In this document: positions 14,544-21,623 of the stretch, in pieces | Layout of the letters: the number at the start of each line of letters is the position of its first letter | Numbering within the stretch: the stretch's first letter is position 1 | Origin: an uncultured Bacteroidales bacterium | GTDB taxonomy: Bacteria > Bacteroidota > Bacteroidia > Bacteroidales > Marinilabiliaceae | DNA length: 44,356 bases | Assembly (NCBI GenBank): GCA_934699135.1 | Contig: CAKUVM010000010.1 | Span: forward strand, 1 to 44,356 | Reading direction: 5' to 3' | Made by a program: the position numbers and the translations under genes | The notes under the pieces: model-generated | The model's database searches: none | What the model was told of the DNA's origin: nothing | The model's input: only the letters and a program-made list of their open reading frames with translations

Positions 14544-15578
14544 ATGCCATTACCATTAATCATAGGTGCGATTGCTGCTGCGGCTGGTGCCGTAGGTGTA
14601 GGCAAGTCCATCAAGGCCGCATGTGATCTCAGCGACGCAAGCGACACGGCGAAGAGGGCGAAAAACCGCGATGAGCGGAATACGAGATTGACGGAAGAGA
14701 AAATCAGCAGGACTCGTGAATTGCTGGATATCTTGGGGCGCAAAGAGGCCGAGACAGTCGCAGGCTTCAAGCGGTTCCAAGATATTTTTGAGAGGATAAG
14801 GAATCGCCCCACATTTTCTAGGGTTCAGCTGGGTAACGTAATAATTCCATCATTCGACCCCGGGGTCTGTTTTAACGACTCTGTGACTGTAGCCACAGTT
14901 CTCGGTGCTGCGGGTGGTTTGGCGGCAGGCACTGGCGCTGGCTTAGCCGCGGCGGGTGCCACCTCAGCCGCAGTTATGGCTCTCGGCACCGCGTCTACTG
15001 GCACGGCCATCGCGTCTTTGAGCGGGGCTGCTGCCACCAACGCCACGTTGGCGGCTCTCGGCGGAGGCAGTTTGGCCGCGGGCGGTGGTGGCATGGCGTT
15101 GGGTTCTGCCGTTCTTGGCGGCGCGACGCTTGGCGTTGGGCTTCTTGTCGGTGGCCTTATTTTTGGAGGTGCTGCGTCTAAACAGCTAGAGAGAGCACAG
15201 GAGGCAATGGAGCAAGTGCTGGAGAATGAGGAAAAGGGTAGGCGCGTGCGCGAACTCCTGGAGCCAGTTATAAAAGCCGCTGATAGCCATCTGCAATTAG
15301 TACGAGATCTGGATTGGAACTATGCCATGCAGATGAAGAAGTTCAGCAAAGCCTATGAAGATGCCTATGAGCGCGTCCGGCAGGCGGATGGCTCTGTTGA
15401 TTGGTTCTCCCTATCAGAAGACGAGAAGATGGTTGTTGAGAACACCGTGCTGCTTGTCAATGTTTTGCACAAGCTCTGCACCGTGAAGCTCCTCAACCAA
15501 GACATGACGACAGTCAACACACGCGAGGTAGATAAGGTGCAGGCCATGGCTGCGGAATGGCTCAACAAGAGGGCGTAG
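14544..15578 (+). CDS. Glycine-zipper membrane protein with coiled-coil flanks
   Basis: A 344-residue protein. It opens with a short hydrophobic stretch (LIIGAIAAAAGAVGVGKSI), then a charged helical region (30-95) likely to form a coiled coil, then an unusual block (about 118-212) made almost wholly of Gly, Ala, Ser, Thr and Leu, with repeated GxxxG-type spacing (for example GGGSLAAGGGGMALG and LGVGLLVGG). The rest (213-344) is again charged and helical. Such blocks form tightly packed membrane helices or oligomers, as in pore-forming or membrane-remodelling proteins. I recall similar proteins annotated only as hypothetical in unrelated bacteria. It is the last gene of the HNH-YkgJ operon. 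There is no catalytic motif. Confidence 0.8.
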   Translation: MPLPLIIGAIAAAAGAVGVGKSIKAACDLSDASDTAKRAKNRDERNTRLTEEKISRTRELLDILGRKEAETVAGFKRFQDIFERIRNRPTFSRVQLGNVIIPSFDPGVCFNDSVTVATVLGAAGGLAAGTGAGLAAAGATSAAVMALGTASTGTAIASLSGAAATNATLAALGGGSLAAGGGGMALGSAVLGGATLGVGLLVGGLIFGGAASKQLERAQEAMEQVLENEEKGRRVRELLEPVIKAADSHLQLVRDLDWNYAMQMKKFSKAYEDAYERVRQADGSVDWFSLSEDEKMVVENTVLLVNVLHKLCTVKLLNQDMTTVNTREVDKVQAMAAEWLNKRA

Positions 15579-15625
15579 GCCAAGTGCCGCAACGTGAAAT
15601 GCGCGAAAAAATCGGGGCAAGTCGC

Positions 15626-15654
15626 TTGTTTTTTCCGGGGGGGGCGTAATTTTG
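15626..15654 (+). promoter_or_regulatory. Promoter with a G8 tract in its spacer
   Basis: TTG (15626-15628) and TAATTTTG (15647-15654) flank an 18-base spacer that contains six T and then eight G (15637-15644). The usual spacing is 19-20, so gain or loss of a G would move the promoter toward or away from the best spacing. It lies 32 bases before the start of the secreted protein gene and shows that this gene is transcribed separately from the HNH operon. Confidence 0.65.
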
Positions 15655-15686
15655 TGGCCGAATGTAAAACGCTAAACAATCAGGCC

Positions 15687-16313
15687 ATGAAAAAACTTAT
15701 GCTATTTCTCCTCTCCCTCCTGCCGTGCGCCCTTGTCGCGGCGCAGATGCCCATTGAGGTGACGCTCCGCGACGGCGAGGTGGTGAAAGGCACGTCCAAC
15801 GGGGGGTTCCTCTTCGACCATTTTCACGAGCTCCGCGTCAAGGACGAGGAGAGCGGCAAGAAGCAGGACTTCACGTCGGAGGAGCTGACGAGCGTCAAGC
15901 TCTATGACGAGGAGTCGGGTGAGTGGATCACGGCGGTGCCGCTCAAGGCGCAGAGGTCCATGCCATCCCTCCTGTTCAGAAACCCTAAACCATACAGGAA
16001 TCCCGTCTTCATGATTCCGCTCTATGAGGGCAAGAACGTCTCGGCATATAAGCACCTCATCTCCACAATGACCGTTACCATGCAATACCAGATCCATGGC
16101 GGCAGCTTCATGCTATATTTCTTGGTGAAGGGCGAGGACGTGTGCCGCGCCTACGCGCTCAATAACTCCGTGGGGGCGAAGGCGGTGCTGAAGCTCGTCT
16201 TTAAGGACTTCCCCCAGATGGCCGAGGAGATTGAGAACATGGACTCTGACAAGTTCTACGAAGACCCCCTGGACATCATCAAGAGGTTTGACGAGGTTTT
16301 GAGCGGCAAATAG
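15687..16313 (+). CDS. Secreted protein of unknown function
   Basis: The ATG at 15687 is chosen because a signal peptide starts there (MKKLMLFLLSLLPCALVAA, cut before QMPIEV) and a good promoter lies just upstream; the longer frame to 15594 would begin before that promoter. The mature 190 residues open with a beta-hairpin-like VTLRDGEVVKGTSNGG segment, then an acidic stretch, and end in helices. I recognise no family or active site. It is a single gene closed by a strong terminator, and its promoter may be slippage-prone. Confidence 0.78.
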   Translation: MKKLMLFLLSLLPCALVAAQMPIEVTLRDGEVVKGTSNGGFLFDHFHELRVKDEESGKKQDFTSEELTSVKLYDEESGEWITAVPLKAQRSMPSLLFRNPKPYRNPVFMIPLYEGKNVSAYKHLISTMTVTMQYQIHGGSFMLYFLVKGEDVCRAYALNNSVGAKAVLKLVFKDFPQMAEEIENMDSDKFYEDPLDIIKRFDEVLSGK

Positions 16314-16331
16314 GCTTCAACATCCGGCAAA

Positions 16332-16376
16332 AAAAGAGCCGCGCCGGCGGCATCATGACGCCGGCGCGGCTCTTTT
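16332..16376. terminator. Bidirectional terminator between the secreted protein and pyrH
   Basis: An 18-bp perfect stem (16332-16349 with 16359-16376) with a 9-base loop and A/T runs on both flanks, lying between converging genes, so it serves both. Confidence 0.92.
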
Positions 16377-16392
16377 ATCATGACTGGCTCGT

Positions 16393-17103
16393 CTAATTGT
16401 GCACGAGTGTGCCTACGGTCGTGTCTCCGGCCAACACTTTGGCCAAATTGCCAAACACGTCCATATTGAAGACTATGATGGGCATCTTGTTCTCTTTGCA
16501 CATGGCCGTGGCCGTCAGGTCCATCACCTTCAGCCCGCGGTTATACACCTCGTCATACGAGATCTCCTCAAAGCGCGTGGCCGTCTTGTCTTTCTCGGGG
16601 TCGGCGGTATACACGCCATCCACGCGCGTGCCTTTTAGCATCACCTCGGCCTCCATCTCAATGGCGCGGAGCGAAGAGCCCGTGTCGGTGGTGAAGTAGG
16701 GGTTGCCCGTGCCGCAGGCCATGATGACCACCTCGCCCCCGTCTAGCAGCTCCATGGCGCGGGGCTTGCTATATGGCTCGCCAATGGGTTGCATACCTAT
16801 GGCCGTCAAGACGCGCGCCTTGACGCCCTGCTGGGCTATGGCCTGCTGAAGGGCCAGGGAGTTGATGGTGGTGGCTAGCATGCCCATCTGGTCGCCCTTA
16901 TAGCGGTCGAAGCCCTTGGCCGCGCCCTGCAACCCTCGGAAGATGTTGCCGCCGCCAATGACTATGCCCACTTTCACGCCCTCGCGCGCCACCATGGCAA
17001 TCTGCTGGGCATATTCCGTCAGGCGGTCCACGTCAATGCCGTAGCCTTGGCGGCCCATGAGCGACTCGCCGCTCAACTTCAGGAGAACTCTGCTGTATTT
17101 CAT
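16393..17103 (-). CDS. pyrH: UMP kinase
   Basis: The 236-residue product begins at the ATG at 17103; 25 further in-frame codons upstream have no family match. It opens with the amino-acid-kinase motif LLKLSGESLMG, followed by GIVIGGGNIFRG, GMLATTINSLALQ, CGTGNPYFTTDT and a C-terminal DLTATAMCKEN, all diagnostic of bacterial PyrH. It makes UDP from UMP and ATP in the cytosol as a hexamer under allosteric control by UTP/GTP in known relatives. The promoter TATATTTG is at 17183-17176. It is divergent from the MATE gene and monocistronic here. Confidence 0.96.
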   Translation of the reverse strand: MKYSRVLLKLSGESLMGRQGYGIDVDRLTEYAQQIAMVAREGVKVGIVIGGGNIFRGLQGAAKGFDRYKGDQMGMLATTINSLALQQAIAQQGVKARVLTAIGMQPIGEPYSKPRAMELLDGGEVVIMACGTGNPYFTTDTGSSLRAIEMEAEVMLKGTRVDGVYTADPEKDKTATRFEEISYDEVYNRGLKVMDLTATAMCKENKMPIIVFNMDVFGNLAKVLAGDTTVGTLVHN

Positions 17104-17175
17104 CTTGTTACTCTGTTTCTTGTTTGGTCTGTTCCGTGTCTTGCCCTGGCGCAGCGCGAGCCGCCCAAGCCGCGG

Positions 17176-17204
17176 CAAATATAGCGCGGAAACTCATATC
17201 TTCG
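17176..17204. promoter_or_regulatory. Divergent promoters of pyrH and MATE gene
   Basis: On the minus strand TATATTTG (17183-17176) fits the -7 consensus and lies 72 bases before pyrH. On the plus strand TATCTTCG (17197-17204) is the TAnnTTCG variant, 28 bases before the MATE start. No clear -33 element is seen for either. Confidence 0.5.
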
Positions 17205-17232
17205 CGCCGTCGGTCGCTCTTATCTCGTATTG

Positions 17233-18627
17233 ATGGACACTAAGGTTTCTCACATCTTCAGCTCTGCCGACCTCTGGCGGCTCATCTGGCCTCTGCTAGT
17301 GGAGCAGTTGCTCCAGATCACGGTGGGTATGGCGGACATTGTCATGGTCTCGTCGCTCGGCGAGGACGCGGTGAGCGGTGTCTCGCTGGTGGATCAGATA
17401 AACATCCTCCTGGCGCAGCTCTTCGCGGCGTTGGCGGCGGGCGGGGCCGTGGTATGCTCGCAGTTCATCGGGGCGCGCAATGCCGGCAAGGCCTCTGTCT
17501 CGGCGCGTCAGTTGCTCTATGTGAGCTTGGGACTCAGTCTCTTGCTGATGGTTGCGGGTCTGATCAGCCGCGGCCCGCTCCTCTCGGCCGTCTTTGGGGC
17601 CGTCACGCCTCAGGTCATGGATCAGAGCCAGAGATATTTCCTTGTCACGCTCTTCGCCCTGCCCGGCATTGCGGTCTACAATGCCGCGGCAGCCCTCTTC
17701 CGTGCGCAGGGAGACTCTGGCGTGAGCATGCGCGTGGCCTTGGTGGCCAATGCCGTCAATGTGGCCGGCAACGCTTTGCTGCTCTTTGGCTTGGGGTGGG
17801 GAGTGGAGGGCGTGGCCGTGCCCACCGTGGTGTCGCGTACGCTGGGCGCCGCCATCCTCATGCACAGGTTGCGCCAGGCCGGCGCCAGGCCGGGCGCCAT
17901 GGTGGATGCCCGAGGCTTGCGCTCTTTCTCTTTTGATTGGCCCATTGTCAAGAAAATTTTGGCCGTGGGCGTGCCCAGTGGCGTGGAGAACTCCATGTTT
18001 CAGGTGGGCAAGATAATAGTGCTCTCACTCATAGCCGGCTATGGCACTGTGGCCGTGGCCGCCAACGCCGTCACCAACACCATAGCCTCTTTTGAGATTT
18101 TGCCTGGCGCGTCGGTGGGCTTGGCCATGCTCACCGTCGTCGGGCGTTGCGTTGGTGCCGGTCGGCCCGATGAGGCCGCGCTCTACGTCCGCCGCCTCAT
18201 GTTTGTGGCCTATGCCGGGGTGTGGGTTGTCAACGTCCCGCTGCTCTTCTTTGCCCGCGATGTCATATCCGTCTACGGCCTTTCGCAACAGGTGAGTGAC
18301 TTGGCTTGGGTCATGGTCCTGACCCATGGCATTGGCGGCATGCTCATCTGGCCGCTCTCCTTCACGCTGCCCAACGCCCTCCGCGCCTCGGGGCAGGCGG
18401 CGTTCACCATGGTCACGTCCATCGTCACCATGTGGGTGGTGCGCGTCGGGCTGAGCTACGTCTTCGCGGCCACAGGCACGCTGGGGCTTATCGACTTTAT
18501 GGGGTGGCCGCCCGAATACGGGGCCGAGGGCACGTGGCTGGCCATGGTGACGGACTGGGTGGTGCGCTCCGCCCTCTTCGTGTGGTGCTTCCGCTCCGGG
18601 CGGTGGAGGTCCTATTCCGCAGGGTAG
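17233..18627 (+). CDS. MATE-family multidrug/sodium efflux transporter
   Basis: The ATG at 17233 gives 464 residues; a TTG one codon upstream is possible. There are twelve hydrophobic segments. The first carries LVEQLLQITVGMADIVMVSSLGEDAVSGVSLVDQI, split here as the typical MATE opening with the conserved polar residues, and FRAQGDSGVSM closes the N-terminal bundle; GVPSGVENSMF opens the second. Such proteins expel cationic drugs or metabolites in exchange for sodium or protons. The last 16 bases overlap the convergent folK gene. The substrate cannot be predicted. Confidence 0.9.
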   Translation: MDTKVSHIFSSADLWRLIWPLLVEQLLQITVGMADIVMVSSLGEDAVSGVSLVDQINILLAQLFAALAAGGAVVCSQFIGARNAGKASVSARQLLYVSLGLSLLLMVAGLISRGPLLSAVFGAVTPQVMDQSQRYFLVTLFALPGIAVYNAAAALFRAQGDSGVSMRVALVANAVNVAGNALLLFGLGWGVEGVAVPTVVSRTLGAAILMHRLRQAGARPGAMVDARGLRSFSFDWPIVKKILAVGVPSGVENSMFQVGKIIVLSLIAGYGTVAVAANAVTNTIASFEILPGASVGLAMLTVVGRCVGAGRPDEAALYVRRLMFVAYAGVWVVNVPLLFFARDVISVYGLSQQVSDLAWVMVLTHGIGGMLIWPLSFTLPNALRASGQAAFTMVTSIVTMWVVRVGLSYVFAATGTLGLIDFMGWPPEYGAEGTWLAMVTDWVVRSALFVWCFRSGRWRSYSAG

Positions 18628-19124
18628 CCTTGTGGGCGAAGTGGTCTGATGCATCTCACAGACCCCGTGTCTTCGCACTCCAGAAGCAGTTGAGAAATTG
18701 TTTTTCGCAGGGTGGGGTGCACCTCGTCTGGGGCAATCTGCGCCAACGGCGCTAGAGTGAAGCGGCGCAGGTGCATCCGCGGGTGGGGAATGGTCAGGGT
18801 GTCTGTCTCCACCACGTTTTGTCCCCACAGCAAGATGTCGAGGTCAATGGGGCGGTCTTCATACCCAGTCTTTGTCTTGCCCCGCCGGCCCAGCTCGCGC
18901 TCCAAGTCTTTTAAGAAGGTCAGCAGGGCTTGCGCCCCCATGTCCGACTCCAGACGCGCCACCGCGTTGTGAAACGGCAAGGCGGACGTGTAGCCCCACG
19001 CCTCGCTCTCCACAATGTCAGACACCGCCGTCACCCGGCCCGCCTCGCTCAGCCTTGCCAAGGCGCGCGCCATAGTCTGGTCCACGTCGCCCTCGTTGCC
19101 GCCGAGGAGTATGTAATACGCCAT
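18612..19124 (-). CDS. folK: 2-amino-4-hydroxy-6-hydroxymethyldihydropteridine pyrophosphokinase
   Basis: A 170-residue HPPK starting at the ATG at 19124, five bases after the stop of the kinase-like gene upstream. It shows YILLGGNEGD at the start, the loop SEAWGY, PFHNAVARLES, and the family signature around RPIDLDILLWG, followed by IPHPRMHLRRFTLAPLAQIAP. It transfers pyrophosphate from ATP to the pterin alcohol in folate synthesis. In many Bacteroidetes folK lies beside queA; here it lies with a cytidylate kinase-like gene instead. Its 3' end overlaps the convergent MATE gene by 16 bases. Confidence 0.94.
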   Translation of the reverse strand: MAYYILLGGNEGDVDQTMARALARLSEAGRVTAVSDIVESEAWGYTSALPFHNAVARLESDMGAQALLTFLKDLERELGRRGKTKTGYEDRPIDLDILLWGQNVVETDTLTIPHPRMHLRRFTLAPLAQIAPDEVHPTLRKTISQLLLECEDTGSVRCIRPLRPQGYPAE

Positions 19125-19129
19125 CTCGC

Positions 19130-19738
19130 CTATTTGAGCTTGCCAGAGAGGCGGGCGTACTCTATTATCATGTCCGCCACCTGATCCATGGTCAGATTTG
19201 TCGAGTCTATGCACAGGTGGTAGCTGTCCGCCCGCCCCCACGTCTTCTCGGTGTAGAAGTTATAGTAGTCGGCCCTCGCGTCTTCCATGTCGGCGATCTT
19301 CTTGGCGGCTTCGGTCTCGCTCACGCTGTAATATTCCGCCGCCCTCTTGACGCGGCTCTCCATGTCGGCCGAGATGAAGACGTCCACGCGGTCCGCCACG
19401 TCGCGGAGGATGTAGTCGGAGCATCGGCCCACGAAGACCGCGCCCTTGCCCGACGCGGCCGCCTGGCGGATGGCGTCGGACTGGAACTTGAAGAGAGACT
19501 GTGGCGAGAGGCAGTTCTCGGCCGGCAAGAGGTGATCTGACATGAAGAAGCTCGTGAACCTGCCCCACAGTGAGTTGCGCTCATCGCTCTTCTCAAAAAA
19601 CTCGTCCTTTATGCCGCTCTCCTTGGCCGCCATTTGGAGGATTTTGCGGTCGTAGAACTCCAACCCCAGCCTCTGGGCTATTATCTTGCCCACCAGGCGG
19701 CCTCCGCTGCCCACCTGGCGTCCGATGGTGAATATCAT
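19130..19738 (-). CDS. Cytidylate kinase-like family protein
   Basis: A 202-residue protein taken from the ATG at 19738. It starts IFTIGRQVGSGGRLVGKIIAQ split as the P-loop-like region (6-18), then GLEFYDRKILQMAA, and AVFVGRCSDYIL with DVFISADMESRVKRA. This is the 'cytidylate kinase-like family' that accompanies the true Cmk in many gut Bacteroidetes and Firmicutes; its nucleotide substrate has not been shown to my knowledge. A standard Cmk is present at 24484. The candidate promoter at 19773-19766 serves it and folK. Confidence 0.85.
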   Translation of the reverse strand: MIFTIGRQVGSGGRLVGKIIAQRLGLEFYDRKILQMAAKESGIKDEFFEKSDERNSLWGRFTSFFMSDHLLPAENCLSPQSLFKFQSDAIRQAAASGKGAVFVGRCSDYILRDVADRVDVFISADMESRVKRAAEYYSVSETEAAKKIADMEDARADYYNFYTEKTWGRADSYHLCIDSTNLTMDQVADMIIEYARLSGKLK

Positions 19739-19765
19739 GTCTGTCTTGCTTTTATGGTTTGTTCG

Positions 19766-19773
19766 CAAATATA
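19766..19773 (-). promoter_or_regulatory. -7 element of the cytidylate kinase-like/folK pair
   Basis: TATATTTG on the minus strand (19773-19766) fits TAnnTTTG and lies 27 bases before the start codon, directly after the stop codon of the upstream MATE gene. It suggests independent transcription of the two downstream genes. Confidence 0.5.
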
Positions 19774-19774
19774 A

Positions 19775-21148
19775 TTAATTCGCCGCCGCGCCGCGCTTGA
19801 GCAGCTTCAACTGGTGGGCGGCCATAAACGCCGCGGCGATGAGAGACACTGTGTCTGCTATGGGCATTGAGACCCACACGCCGTCCGCCCCAAACCGAGG
19901 GGGCAAAAGGATGAGCAGCGGCACCAGGCACAGCAGCTGGCGCGAGAGGCTGAGCAATATGGCCTTGCGGGCCTGCCCCAGGGCCATGAGGAAGCCCACG
20001 GTGACAATCTGGAAGCCGACGAGCGGGAACGTGGCGAACATGACTCGCAGCGCGCGCCGCGTGATGCCCGCGAGCTCGCTGTCTGTCGTGAACCAGCTCG
20101 TGATGAAACCCGGAGCAAGCTCGCCAAGCAAGAAGCCGGTCGTCATGACCACCACGCCGCCCGCGGCGGCATACTTGTATATCCTTATGGCGCGGCTCGT
20201 CAGGCCGGCCCCGTAGTTGAAGCCCGCGATGGGCTGCATGCCCTGGCAGATGCCCTGGCTCACCATAATGAAGATGAACGCCACGCGGTTGGCTATGCCA
20301 TAGGCGCTTATGTAGTTGTCTCCACCACACCCCTGCAGGCTGTTGTTGATGAGCAGCACCACCATACAGGCGCAGCAGTTGGTGAAAAACGGAGCGCTGC
20401 CGATGCCCACAATGGCGCGGGCCACGCGCGGGCGCCAACGGAATATGCCGCGCTTGAAGCGGATGAAAGACGACGGGCGGCTGAGATGGCGCGCCACGAC
20501 GCAAAAAGCCATAAGCTGGGCCAGCAACGTGGCGAACGCCGCGCCGCGGATGCCCCAGCCAAGGGCCACGATGAAAACATAGTCAAACACCACGTTCACA
20601 CCCACGGCCGTGAGCGTGGCCAGCATGGCCTTGCGCGGGTAGCCCGACGAGCGCACCACGTCGTTGAGTCCCAAATAGAGGTGGGTCAAGACGTTGCCCA
20701 GGAGCAGCACCTCCATATATGACCGCGCGTAGGGGAGCGACATGGCCGACGCCCCGAAAAACGTCAGTATGGGGTCGAGAAAGGCTAGAGAGATGATGGC
20801 GAAGAGGGAGCCAATCACCACGTTGAGCAGCACCACGTTGCCCAGAGTATACTCGGCCCCCTTAATGTCGCGCTGCCCAATCTTCATGGCAATGATTGCG
20901 CCCGCTCCCACGCCCACCATCGCGCCAAAGGCGCCCGAGAGGTTCATGAGCGGGAATGTCACAGTGAGGCCCGCCAGCCCCAGCGGCCCCTCTTGCTGGC
21001 CAATGAAGATGCTGTCCACCATATTGTAGAGCGACGTGGCCGTCATTGCCACGATGGAGGGGAGGGCATATTCCGTCAGCAGTTTGCCCAGGGGGGCCTT
21101 GCCCAGTCGCTCCTGGTTGGAGCCTAGTGTCGCGCCGTTATTATCCAT
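19775..21148 (-). CDS. MATE-family efflux transporter (DinF/BexA-like)
   Basis: About 457 residues from the ATG at 21148; an in-frame ATG at 21169 would add seven codons and overlap the upstream gene by 29 bases instead of 8. It has twelve hydrophobic segments; the first carries YALPSIVAMTATSLYNMVDSIF-type MATE sequence (split here), and LYLGLNDVVRSSGYPRKAM closes the first bundle. It belongs to a different MATE subgroup from the protein at 17233, close to the Bacteroides drug exporter BexA group. The upstream neighbours are an acidic membrane protein and NhaC, so sodium coupling would fit, but this is inference. Confidence 0.9.
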   Translation of the reverse strand: MDNNGATLGSNQERLGKAPLGKLLTEYALPSIVAMTATSLYNMVDSIFIGQQEGPLGLAGLTVTFPLMNLSGAFGAMVGVGAGAIIAMKIGQRDIKGAEYTLGNVVLLNVVIGSLFAIISLAFLDPILTFFGASAMSLPYARSYMEVLLLGNVLTHLYLGLNDVVRSSGYPRKAMLATLTAVGVNVVFDYVFIVALGWGIRGAAFATLLAQLMAFCVVARHLSRPSSFIRFKRGIFRWRPRVARAIVGIGSAPFFTNCCACMVVLLINNSLQGCGGDNYISAYGIANRVAFIFIMVSQGICQGMQPIAGFNYGAGLTSRAIRIYKYAAAGGVVVMTTGFLLGELAPGFITSWFTTDSELAGITRRALRVMFATFPLVGFQIVTVGFLMALGQARKAILLSLSRQLLCLVPLLILLPPRFGADGVWVSMPIADTVSLIAAAFMAAHQLKLLKRGAAAN

Positions 21149-21617
21149 CAGTCTCTGTTTTTTTGTCATGTCCGTTCGCCGAGGCTCTTCGCTCGGAGCG
21201 GAACTCGCTCACAATCATCAGGGCCTCGTCCCTTATCTCGGTGGGGGGGGCCACGTGCCTGAGGTTCAGGCTGCGCAGCCATCCTGCCACCTCGTGGGTC
21301 TGGAGCGTCAGCAGCACTTCGCGAAACTCGTCTATGGCGTCGTCGTCATAGTCGTCGGGTCGCGTGCCGCGGAAGCGGTCCAGCTCCTCGTCGTCATAAT
21401 AAATCACTTTGTCAGACAGGGCCAGCAGGGTCTCGGCCTCGCACACCTCATGCGCGCCGCAGCACGTGACGGGCGGCACGTGGCTCGCCTCCTTCTCCTT
21501 GTCGCCTCCTTCGGCCTCTTGGGGTTGGCTTTCGGCGTCGCCCTGCCGTCTCATTCGCGAGAGGATGAAGATGAGGGCGGCCGTCAGCGCGCCCACGCCC
21601 ACAAGCGCATATTCCAT
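21141..21617 (-). CDS. Small acidic membrane-anchored protein of unknown function
   Basis: A 158-residue protein: one N-terminal membrane segment (about 3-20), a charged linker, a CCGAHEVCE cysteine/histidine motif (52-60), then a strongly acidic region (DDEELDRF, DDYDDDAIDEF) and a C-terminal helix. I associate this kind of protein with Bacteroidetes gene pairs beside NhaC but cannot name a family. It follows nhaC by 6 bases and overlaps the MATE gene, so the three are one operon. The Cys/His cluster could bind metal. Confidence 0.75.
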   Translation of the reverse strand: MEYALVGVGALTAALIFILSRMRRQGDAESQPQEAEGGDKEKEASHVPPVTCCGAHEVCEAETLLALSDKVIYYDDEELDRFRGTRPDDYDDDAIDEFREVLLTLQTHEVAGWLRSLNLRHVAPPTEIRDEALMIVSEFRSERRASANGHDKKTETDG

Positions 21618-21623
21618 GTTTCC

